Positions 33,181 to 41,635 of a DNA stretch of 52,147 bases are shown here, piece after piece. Origin of the DNA: Flavobacterium bizetiae (GTDB lineage: Bacteria; Bacteroidota; Bacteroidia; Flavobacteriales; Flavobacteriaceae); NCBI RefSeq assembly GCF_902804475.1, contig NZ_CADCSU010000061.1:1-52147 (forward strand). Reading direction: 5' to 3'. How positions within the stretch are numbered: the first letter of the stretch is position 1; every line of letters begins with the position of its first letter. A program made the translations under genes and the position numbers. Under the pieces are notes generated by a model. That model was given only the letters and a program-made list of their open reading frames with translations, searched no databases and was not told the origin of the DNA.

Positions 33181-33244
33181 TTTATACCTTACAATAGTTT
33201 AATTTTTTTTTTGTTCTTTTGCCCACTTAAAACCAATATAAATA

Positions 33245-34381
33245 ATGCAGAGATTTGATGCCATTCGACCGTTTTATGATTCTGAAATAAATGAAGCCCT
33301 TCATGGTGTTGCTAATCATCCGATGATGAAAGCCATGATGAACTTTACTTTTCCGGAAGTAGAAGATCAGGTTTGGAAAGATCAATTAAAGAAAACACAT
33401 TCTATTCGTGATTTTCAATGCAACTTTATTTATAATACAATTCAAAAAGTTTTAGAGAAAAGTTCTGAAGGATTAACAACTTCAGGATTCGAGAAACTGG
33501 AAAAAAACGAATCATACTTATTTATCTCCAATCACAGAGATATTCTTTTAGATACAACCTTATTAAACGTTTGCCTTTTCGAACATGGTTTAGTCATGAC
33601 AGCATCGGCAATTGGAGACAATTTGGTTAAAAAAGCATTTTTAAACACTTTGGCAAAACTGAATAGAAACTTTTTAGTTTTAAGAGGTTTAACGCCAAGA
33701 GAAATGCTGCAAAGTTCTAAGTTATTAGCTGAATATATTGGACATTTATTGCTTCGCGAAAATCGTTCGGTTTGGATTGCTCAAAGAGAAGGACGTACCA
33801 AAGACGGAAACGACGAAACCAATCCGGGGGTTTTAAAAATGATCGGAATGGGTTCTGATGAAGCCAACTTAATGGATTATTTTAAGAAGTTAAAAATCGT
33901 TCCGGTTTCTATTTCATACGAATACGATCCTACAGATGTCCTGAAAATGCCACAATTAATGGCAGAAGCAAATAACGAAGTGTATATTAAAGAAAAAAAC
34001 GAAGATTTCATGACCATCTTAAGTGGTATCATGGGAACTAAAAAAAGAATACACATTTCTGTGGGAGATGTTCTTGATACAGAAATTGATCAAATTGTGG
34101 CAGAAAATGACAATGCCAACAAACAAATTCAGGCTTTGGCACAAACTATTGATGATGTAGTTTTAAAAAATTATCAATTATGGCCAACCAATTTTATTGC
34201 TTACGATATTTTAAACGAAACTGATAGATTTGCTCACAAGTACAAAGAGAGCGAAAAATCACTTTTTGAGCGTCGTTTAGAAATGCGTATTGGAAGCGAT
34301 AATCCGGTTACCAGACAAGGATTTTTATCCATGTATGCCAATCCTGTAGTTAATAAATTAAAATACCAGGATGTCATCTAA
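33245..34381 (+). CDS. PlsC-like 1-acylglycerol-3-phosphate acyltransferase
   Basis: 378 residues. The acyltransferase block 1 is present as ISNHRDILLDT near 95-105 (NHxxxxD form, with R in place of the usual Q or S). Block 2/3-like glycerolipid-binding segments follow (RENRSVWIAQREGRTKDG and VPVSISYEYDPTD). It is longer than E. coli PlsC and has no clear membrane helix, so it is peripheral. It probably acylates lysophosphatidate or a related lipid. Its stop overlaps ansA by 11 bases, implying coupled translation of two unrelated enzymes. Confidence 0.83.
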   Translation: MQRFDAIRPFYDSEINEALHGVANHPMMKAMMNFTFPEVEDQVWKDQLKKTHSIRDFQCNFIYNTIQKVLEKSSEGLTTSGFEKLEKNESYLFISNHRDILLDTTLLNVCLFEHGLVMTASAIGDNLVKKAFLNTLAKLNRNFLVLRGLTPREMLQSSKLLAEYIGHLLLRENRSVWIAQREGRTKDGNDETNPGVLKMIGMGSDEANLMDYFKKLKIVPVSISYEYDPTDVLKMPQLMAEANNEVYIKEKNEDFMTILSGIMGTKKRIHISVGDVLDTEIDQIVAENDNANKQIQALAQTIDDVVLKNYQLWPTNFIAYDILNETDRFAHKYKESEKSLFERRLEMRIGSDNPVTRQGFLSMYANPVVNKLKYQDVI

Positions 34382-35402
34382 AGCTAAAATATTGCTAATT
34401 TATACCGGAGGAACCATCGGTATGAGCAAAGATTTTGAGACAGGCGCGCTCAAAGCGTTCAACTTTGGTAAATTATTGCAAAAAATCCCCGAAATCAAAC
34501 AATTAGATTGTGAGATTGAAACGGTTTCATTTGAAGAACCAATAGATTCATCAAACATGAATCCAGGCGAATGGACAAAAATTGCTGAAATCATAGAAGA
34601 AAATTACATTGCCTACGACGGTTTTGTAGTGCTTCATGGTTCTGATACCATGTCTTATTCGGCTTCTGCATTGAGTTTTATGTTAGAGAATTTGGCAAAA
34701 CCGGTAGTATTTACAGGATCGCAATTGCCAATTGGAGATCTTCGTACCGATGCTAAAGAAAACCTGATTACAGCCATTCAGATCGCATCGCTTCAGGAAA
34801 ACGGAAAACCAGTTATCAATGAAGTTTGTTTGTATTTTGAATATAAATTGTACCGCGGAAACCGAACCTCAAAAGTAAATGCCGAACACTTCAAAGCCTT
34901 TACAGCACCTAATTATCCTGAATTGGTAGAATCTGGTGTTCACTTAAAATTAAACCGACATTTATTTCTTCCAATACAAGAAAATGCGAATCTGATTGTG
35001 CACAAAAACTTAGACAATCACGTTGCTATCATAAAAATGTTCCCTGGAATGAGCGAAGTCGTTTTGTCTTCGATTCTGGCGATTAAAGATCTTAAAGGTA
35101 TTGTTCTGGAAACTTACGGTTCCGGAAATGCCCCAACCGAAGATTGGTTTTTGAATCTAATTCAAAAAGCCATTCAGTCTGGTTTGCACATCGTGAATGT
35201 AACACAATGTTCAGGCGGAAGCGTAAATATGGGACAATATGAAACCAGTACGGCTTTAAAATCTCTTGGCGTAATTTCAGGAAAAGACATTACTACAGAA
35301 GCTGCCATTACAAAACTAATGTATTTGTTAGGCCACAATATTCCTCAAACCGAATTTAAAAACGTTTTTGAAACCGCATTGCGTGGGGAAATTTCGTTAT
35401 AA
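34371..35402 (+). CDS. ansA: Type I (cytoplasmic) L-asparaginase
   Basis: 343 residues; hydrolyses asparagine to aspartate and ammonia. First threonine motif ILLIYTGGTIGM with catalytic T15 (TGGTIGM at 12-18). Second motif VLHGSDTMSYSASAL near 84-98 supplies the other Thr and Asp. The C-terminal domain pattern GIVLETYGSGNAP is typical of the bacterial type I enzyme. No signal peptide. It overlaps the acyltransferase gene by 11 bases. The 194-base gap after it contains a large inverted repeat. Confidence 0.94.
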   Translation: MSSKAKILLIYTGGTIGMSKDFETGALKAFNFGKLLQKIPEIKQLDCEIETVSFEEPIDSSNMNPGEWTKIAEIIEENYIAYDGFVVLHGSDTMSYSASALSFMLENLAKPVVFTGSQLPIGDLRTDAKENLITAIQIASLQENGKPVINEVCLYFEYKLYRGNRTSKVNAEHFKAFTAPNYPELVESGVHLKLNRHLFLPIQENANLIVHKNLDNHVAIIKMFPGMSEVVLSSILAIKDLKGIVLETYGSGNAPTEDWFLNLIQKAIQSGLHIVNVTQCSGGSVNMGQYETSTALKSLGVISGKDITTEAAITKLMYLLGHNIPQTEFKNVFETALRGEISL

Positions 35403-35470
35403 AATTTTCACCATATTTTTTCACTATTTAAGTGATATAAGTGCATTTTAGTAAAGTAAAACGACTTGTT

Positions 35471-35573
35471 TTGTCATCCTGACGTAGGAAGGATCACACT
35501 AGCAGCTCGACAAAGATTGGCGAATTTCTATATGGAGTTTCTTGTGTGATCCTTCCTACGTCAAGGATGACAA
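35471..35573. repeat. Long inverted repeat after ansA
   Basis: Arms 35471-35499 and 35544-35573 (starting TTGTCATCCTGACGTAGG) pair over almost all of 29 bases with one bulge, around a 44-base loop. The TTGTCATCCTGACGTAGGA unit is a common dispersed element in flavobacteria. It lies between convergent genes and could stop both transcripts. Confidence 0.75.
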
Positions 35574-35596
35574 GTTTGCGTTCAAATTGGAATTTA

Positions 35597-36832
35597 TCAA
35601 TTTTTATACGGAACTTGACAAGTCTCTAAATCATCTTCATCAGAAGTATGTCTTTTATAATACACATAAACAATTACTGAAAGAATACAAATAATTCCCT
35701 GAATCGCAACCGTATTTCGGGTTCCTATAATGTGCGAAACGTAACCAATAATTAAACTTCCCACAGGAATCATTCCCTGATACGCCATCAAATAATAACT
35801 GATACTTCTGGAACGCATATTTACAGAACTTTGCGTCTGAATGTAAATATTTATAGATGAGGTTTGCGCCATCATACCCACACCACTCAATGCCATGCAA
35901 ATAAGTGCAACAGTTAAACTATTTGAATACGCTAGTATAATGATGCTAAAACCTAATAATAAGCTCGCAGCGATCATTATTTTACCCATATTATCTGCTT
36001 TTTTAAGATTAGCCAGATAAATAGCTGATAGAATAGAGCCAATTCCGGCCGCGCTTTCGAACCAACTGAAAGTTTGAGCATTTCCGCTAAAAATATCTTT
36101 GGCAAAAACTGGCATTAAAGTATTAAAAGAAATCACGAACAAACTGCTGCACATTAACATCAAAAGCATTTTGGCCATTTCGGTTTCTTTTCTAACATAA
36201 TCTAGTCCTTCAATAAAATCATCATACATTTTAAGTTTATCGGTTGCTTTAATATGCGGCGTTATTTTCATCATCAATAAAGAAATCAAAACCGGAATAT
36301 AGCTTAAGAAATTCCCAATAAAACAAATATCTTCGCCATAATTGTGCAAAATAATTCCGGCTAATGCAGGACCGGCAATTCGGGCAAAATTGTTCAAAGT
36401 AGAGTTTAGTGCAACTGCATTTGGCAAATCCTCTTTATTATCTACAATATCAATCATCATGGTTTGGCGGCAAGTCATATCAAACGAGTTGATAATTCCC
36501 TGAATTAAACTCAAAGCAAAAATAAAGTTAATGTTGTATATTTTTAAGTAAATCATTAAAGCCAAAGCTCCCGCTTGCAGCATTGCCATAGATTGCAACA
36601 AGATCATGGTACGATGTTTATCATAACGCCCAATAATACTTCCGGCCAAAGGTGCCAGAAATAAAGACGGAATCATACTTAAAAAAGTGGCTAATCCTAA
36701 TAAAAAAACCGAACCCGTAACGCTGTAAACCATCCAACTTACGGCCGTTTTTTGAAGCCAGGTGCCAATTACCGAAACCGATTGTCCGTAAAAGAATAAC
36801 TTGAAGTTTTTTGATTTTAACGCTTTAAACAT
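35597..36832 (-). CDS. MFS exporter (EntS-like)
   Basis: 411 residues, about 11-12 membrane helices, beginning FKLFFYGQSVSVIGTWLQK, which is the start seen in the EntS/MFS_3 exporter group. The TM2-3 loop GRYDKHRTM is the A-motif. It ends in a hydrophilic tail (SDEDDLETCQV). It is divergent from a LysR regulator with a palindrome between them, so it is likely that regulator's target. Substrate unknown. Confidence 0.87.
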   Translation of the reverse strand: MFKALKSKNFKLFFYGQSVSVIGTWLQKTAVSWMVYSVTGSVFLLGLATFLSMIPSLFLAPLAGSIIGRYDKHRTMILLQSMAMLQAGALALMIYLKIYNINFIFALSLIQGIINSFDMTCRQTMMIDIVDNKEDLPNAVALNSTLNNFARIAGPALAGIILHNYGEDICFIGNFLSYIPVLISLLMMKITPHIKATDKLKMYDDFIEGLDYVRKETEMAKMLLMLMCSSLFVISFNTLMPVFAKDIFSGNAQTFSWFESAAGIGSILSAIYLANLKKADNMGKIMIAASLLLGFSIIILAYSNSLTVALICMALSGVGMMAQTSSINIYIQTQSSVNMRSRSISYYLMAYQGMIPVGSLIIGYVSHIIGTRNTVAIQGIICILSVIVYVYYKRHTSDEDDLETCQVPYKN

Positions 36833-36891
36833 GATGCCTGATATTTTTTTACAAAGTTCGCGATTATGATTTCATTAGAAAAATTAATAAT

Positions 36892-36919
36892 TTTACTTAT
36901 AATAAGTAGTAAAACTTAT
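36892..36919. promoter_or_regulatory. LysR-type operator between MFS and LysR genes
   Basis: The perfect palindrome ACTTATAATAAGT at 36895-36907 is contained in a longer one, TTTACT-N10-AGTAAA at 36892-36913, and a further half-site ACTTAT follows at 36914-36919. This layout (strong dyad plus extra half-site) is as expected for a LysR recognition and activation site. It ends 4 bases before the LysR ATG. Confidence 0.6.
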
Positions 36920-36923
36920 CGAT

Positions 36924-37805
36924 ATGGAGATTTATCAATTAGAATATTTTATTAAAACGGCTGAAGTATTGCATTTTACAAAAGCTGCCGAATTGTGTTT
37001 TGTTACACAATCCGGATTGTCCCAACAAATAAAAAAGTTAGAAGAAGAACTCGGAATGCCTTTATTTATAAGAATTGGAAAGAAAGTACAACTTACCGAA
37101 GCTGGTTCTGTATTCCTGATTCATGCCAAACAAGTCATCGAAAATGTACAAAGCGGTAAACAGGCGATTGATGATTTGAACCAAATGATAGGCGGCGAAT
37201 TACGGATTGGTGTTACTTATATTTTTGGTTTATTAATTCTGCCTGTTGTTAATGCATTTGCAAAAACATATAAGAATTTAAAAATCATAGTAGATTATGG
37301 TACAACAGAAGCATTAGAACAAAAGTTGATTAACAATGAATTAGATTTAGTACTCGTAATTTCATCGCATGAGATTGGTCCCCCAATTCAAAAAGTGCCT
37401 TTATTTACCTCAAATATGGTAATGGCAGTTGCTAAAACACATCCTTTGGCTTCTTTAGAAAAAATGCCGTTTAAGAAAATAGAACAAGTGCCACTAATTC
37501 TTCCTGGAAAAGGATCGAATTCCAGAGAATATGTAGAAATATTGTTTGTAAAACATCACATGAAACCGAAGATTTCAATAGAATTAAATTCGATTAATGC
37601 TTTATTGCAAATGGTAGAAAACAGCGACTGGGCAACTATAGTAGCCGAAAAAGCATTAAAAGGCTGGGAACATAGTCTTAAAGCGATTCAAATTACAGGA
37701 GTTGCAACCAAACGAGAATCTTTTATGCTCACGATTGGAAGTTACCAAAAGAAAGCCGTAAAATTATTTATGGAAGAATTTAGTAAGAGCATTAACGAAT
37801 CTTAA
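36924..37805 (+). CDS. LysR-family transcriptional regulator
   Basis: 293 residues. The N-terminal winged helix-turn-helix is at 1-60 (YFIKTAEVLHFTKAAELCFVTQSGLSQQIKKLEEELGMPLF). The two-lobed substrate-binding domain follows (GELRIGVTYIFGLLILPVV, LVLVISSHEIGPPIQKVPLF, MAVAKTHPLASL, LPGKGSNSREYVE). Divergent from the MFS exporter and adjacent to the dyad at 36892. It is presumed to activate the exporter and to regulate itself. Ligand not visible. Confidence 0.93.
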   Translation: MEIYQLEYFIKTAEVLHFTKAAELCFVTQSGLSQQIKKLEEELGMPLFIRIGKKVQLTEAGSVFLIHAKQVIENVQSGKQAIDDLNQMIGGELRIGVTYIFGLLILPVVNAFAKTYKNLKIIVDYGTTEALEQKLINNELDLVLVISSHEIGPPIQKVPLFTSNMVMAVAKTHPLASLEKMPFKKIEQVPLILPGKGSNSREYVEILFVKHHMKPKISIELNSINALLQMVENSDWATIVAEKALKGWEHSLKAIQITGVATKRESFMLTIGSYQKKAVKLFMEEFSKSINES

Positions 37806-37856
37806 AAATTAACGTTGCGTAACTCGATTTTTTTTGTGTTCTTTGCAGACCAATTT

Positions 37857-37943
37857 AGAGAGGTGTCCGAGTGGTTGAAGGAGCTAGCCTGGAAAGCTAG
37901 TATATGGGTAACTGTATCGAGGGTTCGAATCCCTTCCTCTCTG
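37857..37943 (+). tRNA. tRNA-Ser (GGA)
   Basis: 87 bases. Acceptor arms AGAGAGG and CCTCTCT with discriminator G. D-arm TCC ... GGA, anticodon stem CTAGC / GCTAG with loop CTGGAAA giving anticodon GGA, a long class II variable arm (TATATGGGTAACTGTATC), and T-loop TTCGAAT. The 3' CCA is not encoded (GCAAAA follows). It reads UCC and UCU serine codons. A terminator follows at once. Confidence 0.96.
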
Positions 37944-37944
37944 C

Positions 37945-37984
37945 AAAAGGCTTTTGTGGTGATATTCACAAAAGCCTTTTTTTA
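37945..37984. terminator. Bidirectional terminator between tRNA-Ser and histidine kinase
   Basis: AAAAGGCTTTTGTG and CACAAAAGCCTTTT form a 14-bp stem with loop GTGATATT, A-run on the left and T7 on the right. It ends both the tRNA and the convergent kinase gene. Confidence 0.88.
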
Positions 37985-37985
37985 T

Positions 37986-39278
37986 TTACACCACCGGAAT
38001 ATAAATATCAAATTTAGCTCCCTGATTAACTTTTCCCGTTGCAGTAATAATTCCGTTGTGGTTTTCTACAATCTTTTTTGCTATGGCAAGACCAATTCCG
38101 GTTCCTTTATAATCTGTTTTGCTGTTTAGTTGCTGGAACATTTCGAAAACCCGGCTTTCAAACTGAGGATCAAATCCAATACCATTATCCGTTATAATAA
38201 TATGGCAATAATCGGCCGATGATTTATTTTTCTTTGTTTTGGGTTTTGTATAAAGAGTTTCTATCGTAATATGAGGCGCTTTTTCTTCTGTTGAGAATTT
38301 CAAAGAATTACTTATCAGATTGCATATTAATTGATGAAACTGCGATGGAATTATAAAAACGCTACAATTTCCGGATATTTCGATAATGGCTTTTTTAGCC
38401 GTTATTTCTTTATTTAAATCTTCCAGAACTTCATCTATAATATCATTAAGGCTGACATTTTCGAATTTCTTTTCGGTTACACTTGTTCGTGAATAAGTTA
38501 GCAAATCATTTATAAGTGCTTGCATATGAGACGCAGAAACTTCGATACGATCAAAATAAAACTTTCCTTTCTCTGTCAGGTTTTGATGCTCATCAGTTGT
38601 AATTCTGTTCGAAAAAACCTGTATTTTTCTAAGAGGTTCCTGTAAATGGTGGCTTGAAATATAAGTAAAAGCTTCAAGCTCGTTGTTGGCGAGAATTAAT
38701 TCGGCAGCACGTTTCTCTTTTTCATTGTTCTGAAAAGTCAGTTCTGCATTGGCAACAAGAAGTTCCGCTGCACGATTTTCTTTTTCCTTGTTCTGATACG
38801 CCAGTTCTTTATTGGCGATCACAAGTTCGGCAGCACGTTTTTCTTTTTCTTTATTCTGAAAAGTCAGTTCTTTATTCGCAATGGCAAGTTCAGCAGCACG
38901 GTTTTCTTTTTCCTGGTTTTGATAGGCTAGTTCTGTATTGGCGATCACAAGTTCGGCGGCACGTTTTTCTTTTTCTTTATTTTGAAAAATAAGTTCCGCA
39001 TTCGCAATACTTAACTCATCGGCACGTTTTTGCTTTTCTTTATTTTGATACGCTAATTCCCTGTTTGCAATAACAAGTTCAGCAGCGCGATTTTCTTTTT
39101 CTTTATTTTGATAAGCAAGTTCAGTATTGGCAATAAGCAATTCAGCAGCACGTTTTTTGCGCTCTTCTATTTGTTGAGCAAGCCTTTTATTAACCCGCAA
39201 CAATTCGTCATTGTGATTTATTTTATTCCTTTCGGGAAAAGTATTTTCATCATCTGGAATATTTTTTTTTTCACTCAT
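37986..39278 (-). CDS. Cytoplasmic sensor histidine kinase with 21-residue coiled-coil repeats
   Basis: 430 residues from ATG 39278 (MSEKKNIPDDE); an in-frame TTG seven codons earlier is rejected. Residues 43-189 are seven exact-length 21-residue repeats of the form RAAEL..AN.EL..QNKEK, three heptads each, plus a partial eighth that runs into the kinase: one continuous coiled coil. HisKA has the phosphoacceptor H210 in SSHHLQEPLRKI. The ATPase boxes are N (NLISNSLKFS), G1 (DNGIGFDPQF) and G2 (GTGIGLAIAKK). No membrane helix, PAS or GAF domain. It has no response regulator beside it. Confidence 0.93.
   Translation of the reverse strand: MSEKKNIPDDENTFPERNKINHNDELLRVNKRLAQQIEERKKRAAELLIANTELAYQNKEKENRAAELVIANRELAYQNKEKQKRADELSIANAELIFQNKEKEKRAAELVIANTELAYQNQEKENRAAELAIANKELTFQNKEKEKRAAELVIANKELAYQNKEKENRAAELLVANAELTFQNNEKEKRAAELILANNELEAFTYISSHHLQEPLRKIQVFSNRITTDEHQNLTEKGKFYFDRIEVSASHMQALINDLLTYSRTSVTEKKFENVSLNDIIDEVLEDLNKEITAKKAIIEISGNCSVFIIPSQFHQLICNLISNSLKFSTEEKAPHITIETLYTKPKTKKNKSSADYCHIIITDNGIGFDPQFESRVFEMFQQLNSKTDYKGTGIGLAIAKKIVENHNGIITATGKVNQGAKFDIYIPVV
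38712..39152 (-). repeat. Seven 63-bp in-frame repeats in the kinase gene
   Basis: The DNA encoding kinase residues 43-189 is a 63-bp unit in seven copies without spacers (for example GCAGCACG...TTCTTTTTC...AAGTT on the plus strand). Units alternate between AYQNKEKEN and FQNKEKEK endings, which suggests growth by duplication of pairs. Copy number could vary between strains by slippage or unequal crossing over while preserving the frame. Confidence 0.9.
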
Positions 39279-39489
39279 GTTTTTGGCGCATTTACCCAAA
39301 TGTAACCTAACTGAATTTAAAGTCTTTGATTTAAATATAATAACTTAATTTATAAGAGATAATTAACGTTATCACTCATAATACGTGATTTTTTATTTAA
39401 GTTTTTTCTTATATTTTTATTTATGGTTGGATTAAAGAGAGCCTATTCGCAAAAAGTTTCCTTCTTTATTTTTGAAAGAAAATATTTAC

Positions 39490-39497
39490 TATTTTTG
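39490..39497 (+). promoter_or_regulatory. -7 box of the small winged-helix gene
   Basis: TATTTTTG matches TAnnTTTG exactly, 21 bases before the ATG at 39519. A TTG at 39472 is closer than normal (15 bases). The stretch 39300-39489 between it and the kinase gene is AT-rich with nothing else recognised. Confidence 0.45.
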
Positions 39498-39518
39498 CAT
39501 CTTAAATGAAAATGAAAT

Positions 39519-39695
39519 ATGGAAATTAAAGATCAGGTATTAGAGGCTATGAAAAAAGCCCAACAGCCTTTAAACGCAGGAAAAGTAGTTGAGCTAACTA
39601 AATTAGACCGTAAAGATGTAGATAAAGCAATGAAAGTTTTAAAGGACGAAGGTTTAATTATTTCTCCTAAACGTTGCTTTTGGGAAGCAAAATAA
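39519..39695 (+). CDS. Small winged-helix DNA-binding-type protein
   Basis: 58 residues, start MEIKDQVLEAMKKAQQP, ending SPKRCFWEAK. The pattern is helix, turn, helix (GKVVELTKLDRKDVDKAMKVL), then a short wing (KDEGLIISPKRCFWE), as in MarR/ArsR-like minimal winged helices. Too short for a dimerisation or ligand domain. The reading frame has good codon use, its own -7 box and no overlap with another gene, so I take it as real. Role unknown; a nucleoid or local regulator is possible. Confidence 0.75.
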   Translation: MEIKDQVLEAMKKAQQPLNAGKVVELTKLDRKDVDKAMKVLKDEGLIISPKRCFWEAK

Positions 39696-39719
39696 GTTTT
39701 GAAAGACAATTTTAAATTT

Positions 39720-39987
39720 AAACCAAAAACAGGCTGTCTCAGAAGGACAGTTTTTTTGTTGAACGAAATATTCTGTATCTGTAAAGCCCCAGCGGGGTAA
39801 AATATTTATAGAACTAGAATAAGACAAATAAAAAGCTCCGTAGAAGTGACATATATTTAGGTTATAGAAAAAATATGTCCCTTCTACGGAGCTATATGTT
39901 GTAAACATTTATGCTTTGCTATAAATATTTCGCTTCTCCGAAGCTTATAAAAAGAGCTATCCTTCTGAGACAGTTTGTTTTTGGTTT
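39720..39987. mobile_element. MITE-like element with 28-bp terminal inverted repeats
   Basis: Ends 39720-39747 and 39960-39987 are inverted repeats matching at 26 of 28 bases (outer AAACCAAAAACA, inner CTGTCTCAGAAGGA). Inside is a strong hairpin: AGCTCCGTAGAAG (39834-39846) against CTTCTACGGAGCT (39881-39893), and AAATATTTATAG-type arms outside that. No coding capacity. It lies between the winged-helix gene and the GNAT gene, its right end meeting the GNAT stop codon. No clear target-site duplication was found by eye. Confidence 0.55.
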
Positions 39988-40494
39988 TTAAAGCTTAATC
40001 TCAAACAAACTAAAAGAACCTTCTTTATAATGTTCCGGTAATTCGCTTGTCCATTCGATCGTGCTGATTCCTTTGTATTCGAAACCACAGCTTGTGTAGT
40101 ATTTGTTTATTCTTTCGTTTCCGCTATGCGTGTCAAGACGAATGTATTCTTTGTTATTTTCTTTGGCATATACTTTAACCCATTCGATGATTTTTTTAAC
40201 GTACGATTGTCCTCTGAATTTTGGGTTGGTAGCAATGCGGTGTAGATAAACCGCAGGATCTTGTGCCGCCTCTTTCCAAATAATTAAATCATTAAAAGTA
40301 AGTACAAATGTACAGGCAACTTCATCTCCTTCTTTGATGATAAAATGACGATTTTCGGCAATTTCTTTTTCGATTAAAGCTCTTTCAAAACCTCTCCAGC
40401 TTTTATTATTCACTGTTTTTTGATAAGATGTCGCGGCATTATAAATATCGAAAACAGCATCGATATCTGTATTTGTAGTTTTAAAAATTTCCAT
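39988..40494 (-). CDS. GNAT-family N-acetyltransferase
   Basis: 168 residues with a single GNAT fold. The acetyl-CoA motif A is YLHRIATNPKFRGQSYVKKIIEW (about 87-110), followed by the motif B-like ENNKEYIRLDTHSGNERINKYYTSCGFEYKG. Start MEIFKTTNTDIDAVFDIY is the typical beta1-alpha1 opening. Substrate cannot be told. It is 73 bases downstream of the nitrilase gene on the same strand and may be co-transcribed. Confidence 0.9.
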   Translation of the reverse strand: MEIFKTTNTDIDAVFDIYNAATSYQKTVNNKSWRGFERALIEKEIAENRHFIIKEGDEVACTFVLTFNDLIIWKEAAQDPAVYLHRIATNPKFRGQSYVKKIIEWVKVYAKENNKEYIRLDTHSGNERINKYYTSCGFEYKGISTIEWTSELPEHYKEGSFSLFEIKL

Positions 40495-40567
40495 TATGGG
40501 ATTGTATTCTGTAGATTAATGAATCTTCAAAGATAAATCTTTCAATAGCTTTAGAGGGCAGAAATAC

Positions 40568-41533
40568 TTAATTTATGTTTTTTTTATCAGAGTTCAGCCA
40601 AACTACATTTTGCTCAGATTCGTGGTTTTGTCCAATAATATCACGGTACAATTCTGGTCTTCTCGCTTTTATATAACGGCTTCCTCCAGCCTGATTGCAT
40701 TTCTCCGGAGTAAGTATTGCGGTTGAAAAAGAATCATCAAAAGAACGGCATTCGGCCAGAATATCTCCAAACGGATCAATAATCATCGAACAGCCATTTT
40801 TTAACTGATCGTCATCCATACCAATCGGGTTCGAAAAAACGGCATAAATAGCATTGTCGTACGCTCGTGCCGGCAACCATTTCATTAACCAGTCACGGCC
40901 TTTCATTCCGTCGAATTCTAAACGTAAAGAAGTTGGATCAGCTTCGCGATTTTCCCAAAGTTCAGGGGCAACAAAACCAGCTCCAGGTCGGGTAGAAGGT
41001 GTGCACATCGTGACGTGAGGCATGAAAATAATATCAGCGCCCAAAAGTTTTGTCGCGCGAACATTTTCGATAATATTATTGTCGTAACAAATTAAGATTC
41101 CGCATTTCCAGCCTTTAATTTCAAAAATGCAATAACGATCTCCGGGTGTTAAATAAGGATTTATAAACGGATGTAGTTTTCTGTATTTTGCAACTAAACC
41201 ATTTTTGTCGACACAAACGTAAGCTTTGAATAAATTATCGTTTTCATCTTTTTCGAACAATCCGGCTAAGATTACAATATCGTTATTTTTAGCAATTTGG
41301 GTAAGTTTCAGTATACTTTCTCCGGTCGGGATGATTTCTGCTAAATCCAGCATTTGTTCTTTCGATAAATGTCTTGCAAAAGTATATCCGGTTATCGAAC
41401 ATTCGTGAAACGAGATCACATCACAACCTTCATTCGCCGCTTTTTGCGAAAGTTTTTCGATTACTGATAAATTATAGTTTTTATCGCCGCTTTTATTCTC
41501 GAACTGAGCTGTGGCTATTTTTAGATTTTTCAT
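40568..41533 (-). CDS. Carbon-nitrogen hydrolase (nitrilase superfamily)
   Basis: 321 residues, cytoplasmic. The Glu-Lys-Cys catalytic triad is E44 (SFHECSITGY), K119 (KYRKLHPF) and C149 (GILICYDNNIIENVR). The wording HECSITGY and CYDNNIIEN is nearer to amidase/N-carbamoylase-type members than to true nitrilases, so an amide or carbamoyl substrate is likelier. A linker with RPGAGFVAPELWENREADPT is an insertion before the last strand. The element at 41636 lies upstream. Confidence 0.9.
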   Translation of the reverse strand: MKNLKIATAQFENKSGDKNYNLSVIEKLSQKAANEGCDVISFHECSITGYTFARHLSKEQMLDLAEIIPTGESILKLTQIAKNNDIVILAGLFEKDENDNLFKAYVCVDKNGLVAKYRKLHPFINPYLTPGDRYCIFEIKGWKCGILICYDNNIIENVRATKLLGADIIFMPHVTMCTPSTRPGAGFVAPELWENREADPTSLRLEFDGMKGRDWLMKWLPARAYDNAIYAVFSNPIGMDDDQLKNGCSMIIDPFGDILAECRSFDDSFSTAILTPEKCNQAGGSRYIKARRPELYRDIIGQNHESEQNVVWLNSDKKNIN

Positions 41534-41635
41534 ATTAAACGCTATTAATTTCAGTCAAAAGTAGCGTTCATTAGATTTTATAAATTGTATAAAACCGACA
41601 TTTTAAAATATTAAAGCGAATTTAAGGTTTGAAGA

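Noticed and set aside
37815..38129. Plus-strand frame starting before tRNA-Ser
   Set aside because: Runs through the tRNA, its terminator and antisense to the kinase.
38712..39152. Regular 63-bp repeats that might suggest a CRISPR-like array
   Set aside because: No unique spacers; repeats are contiguous, in frame and encode a coiled coil.
39654..39908. 84-codon minus-strand frame across the MITE-like element
   Set aside because: Made of repeat sequence and the antisense of the winged-helix gene; no recognisable domain.
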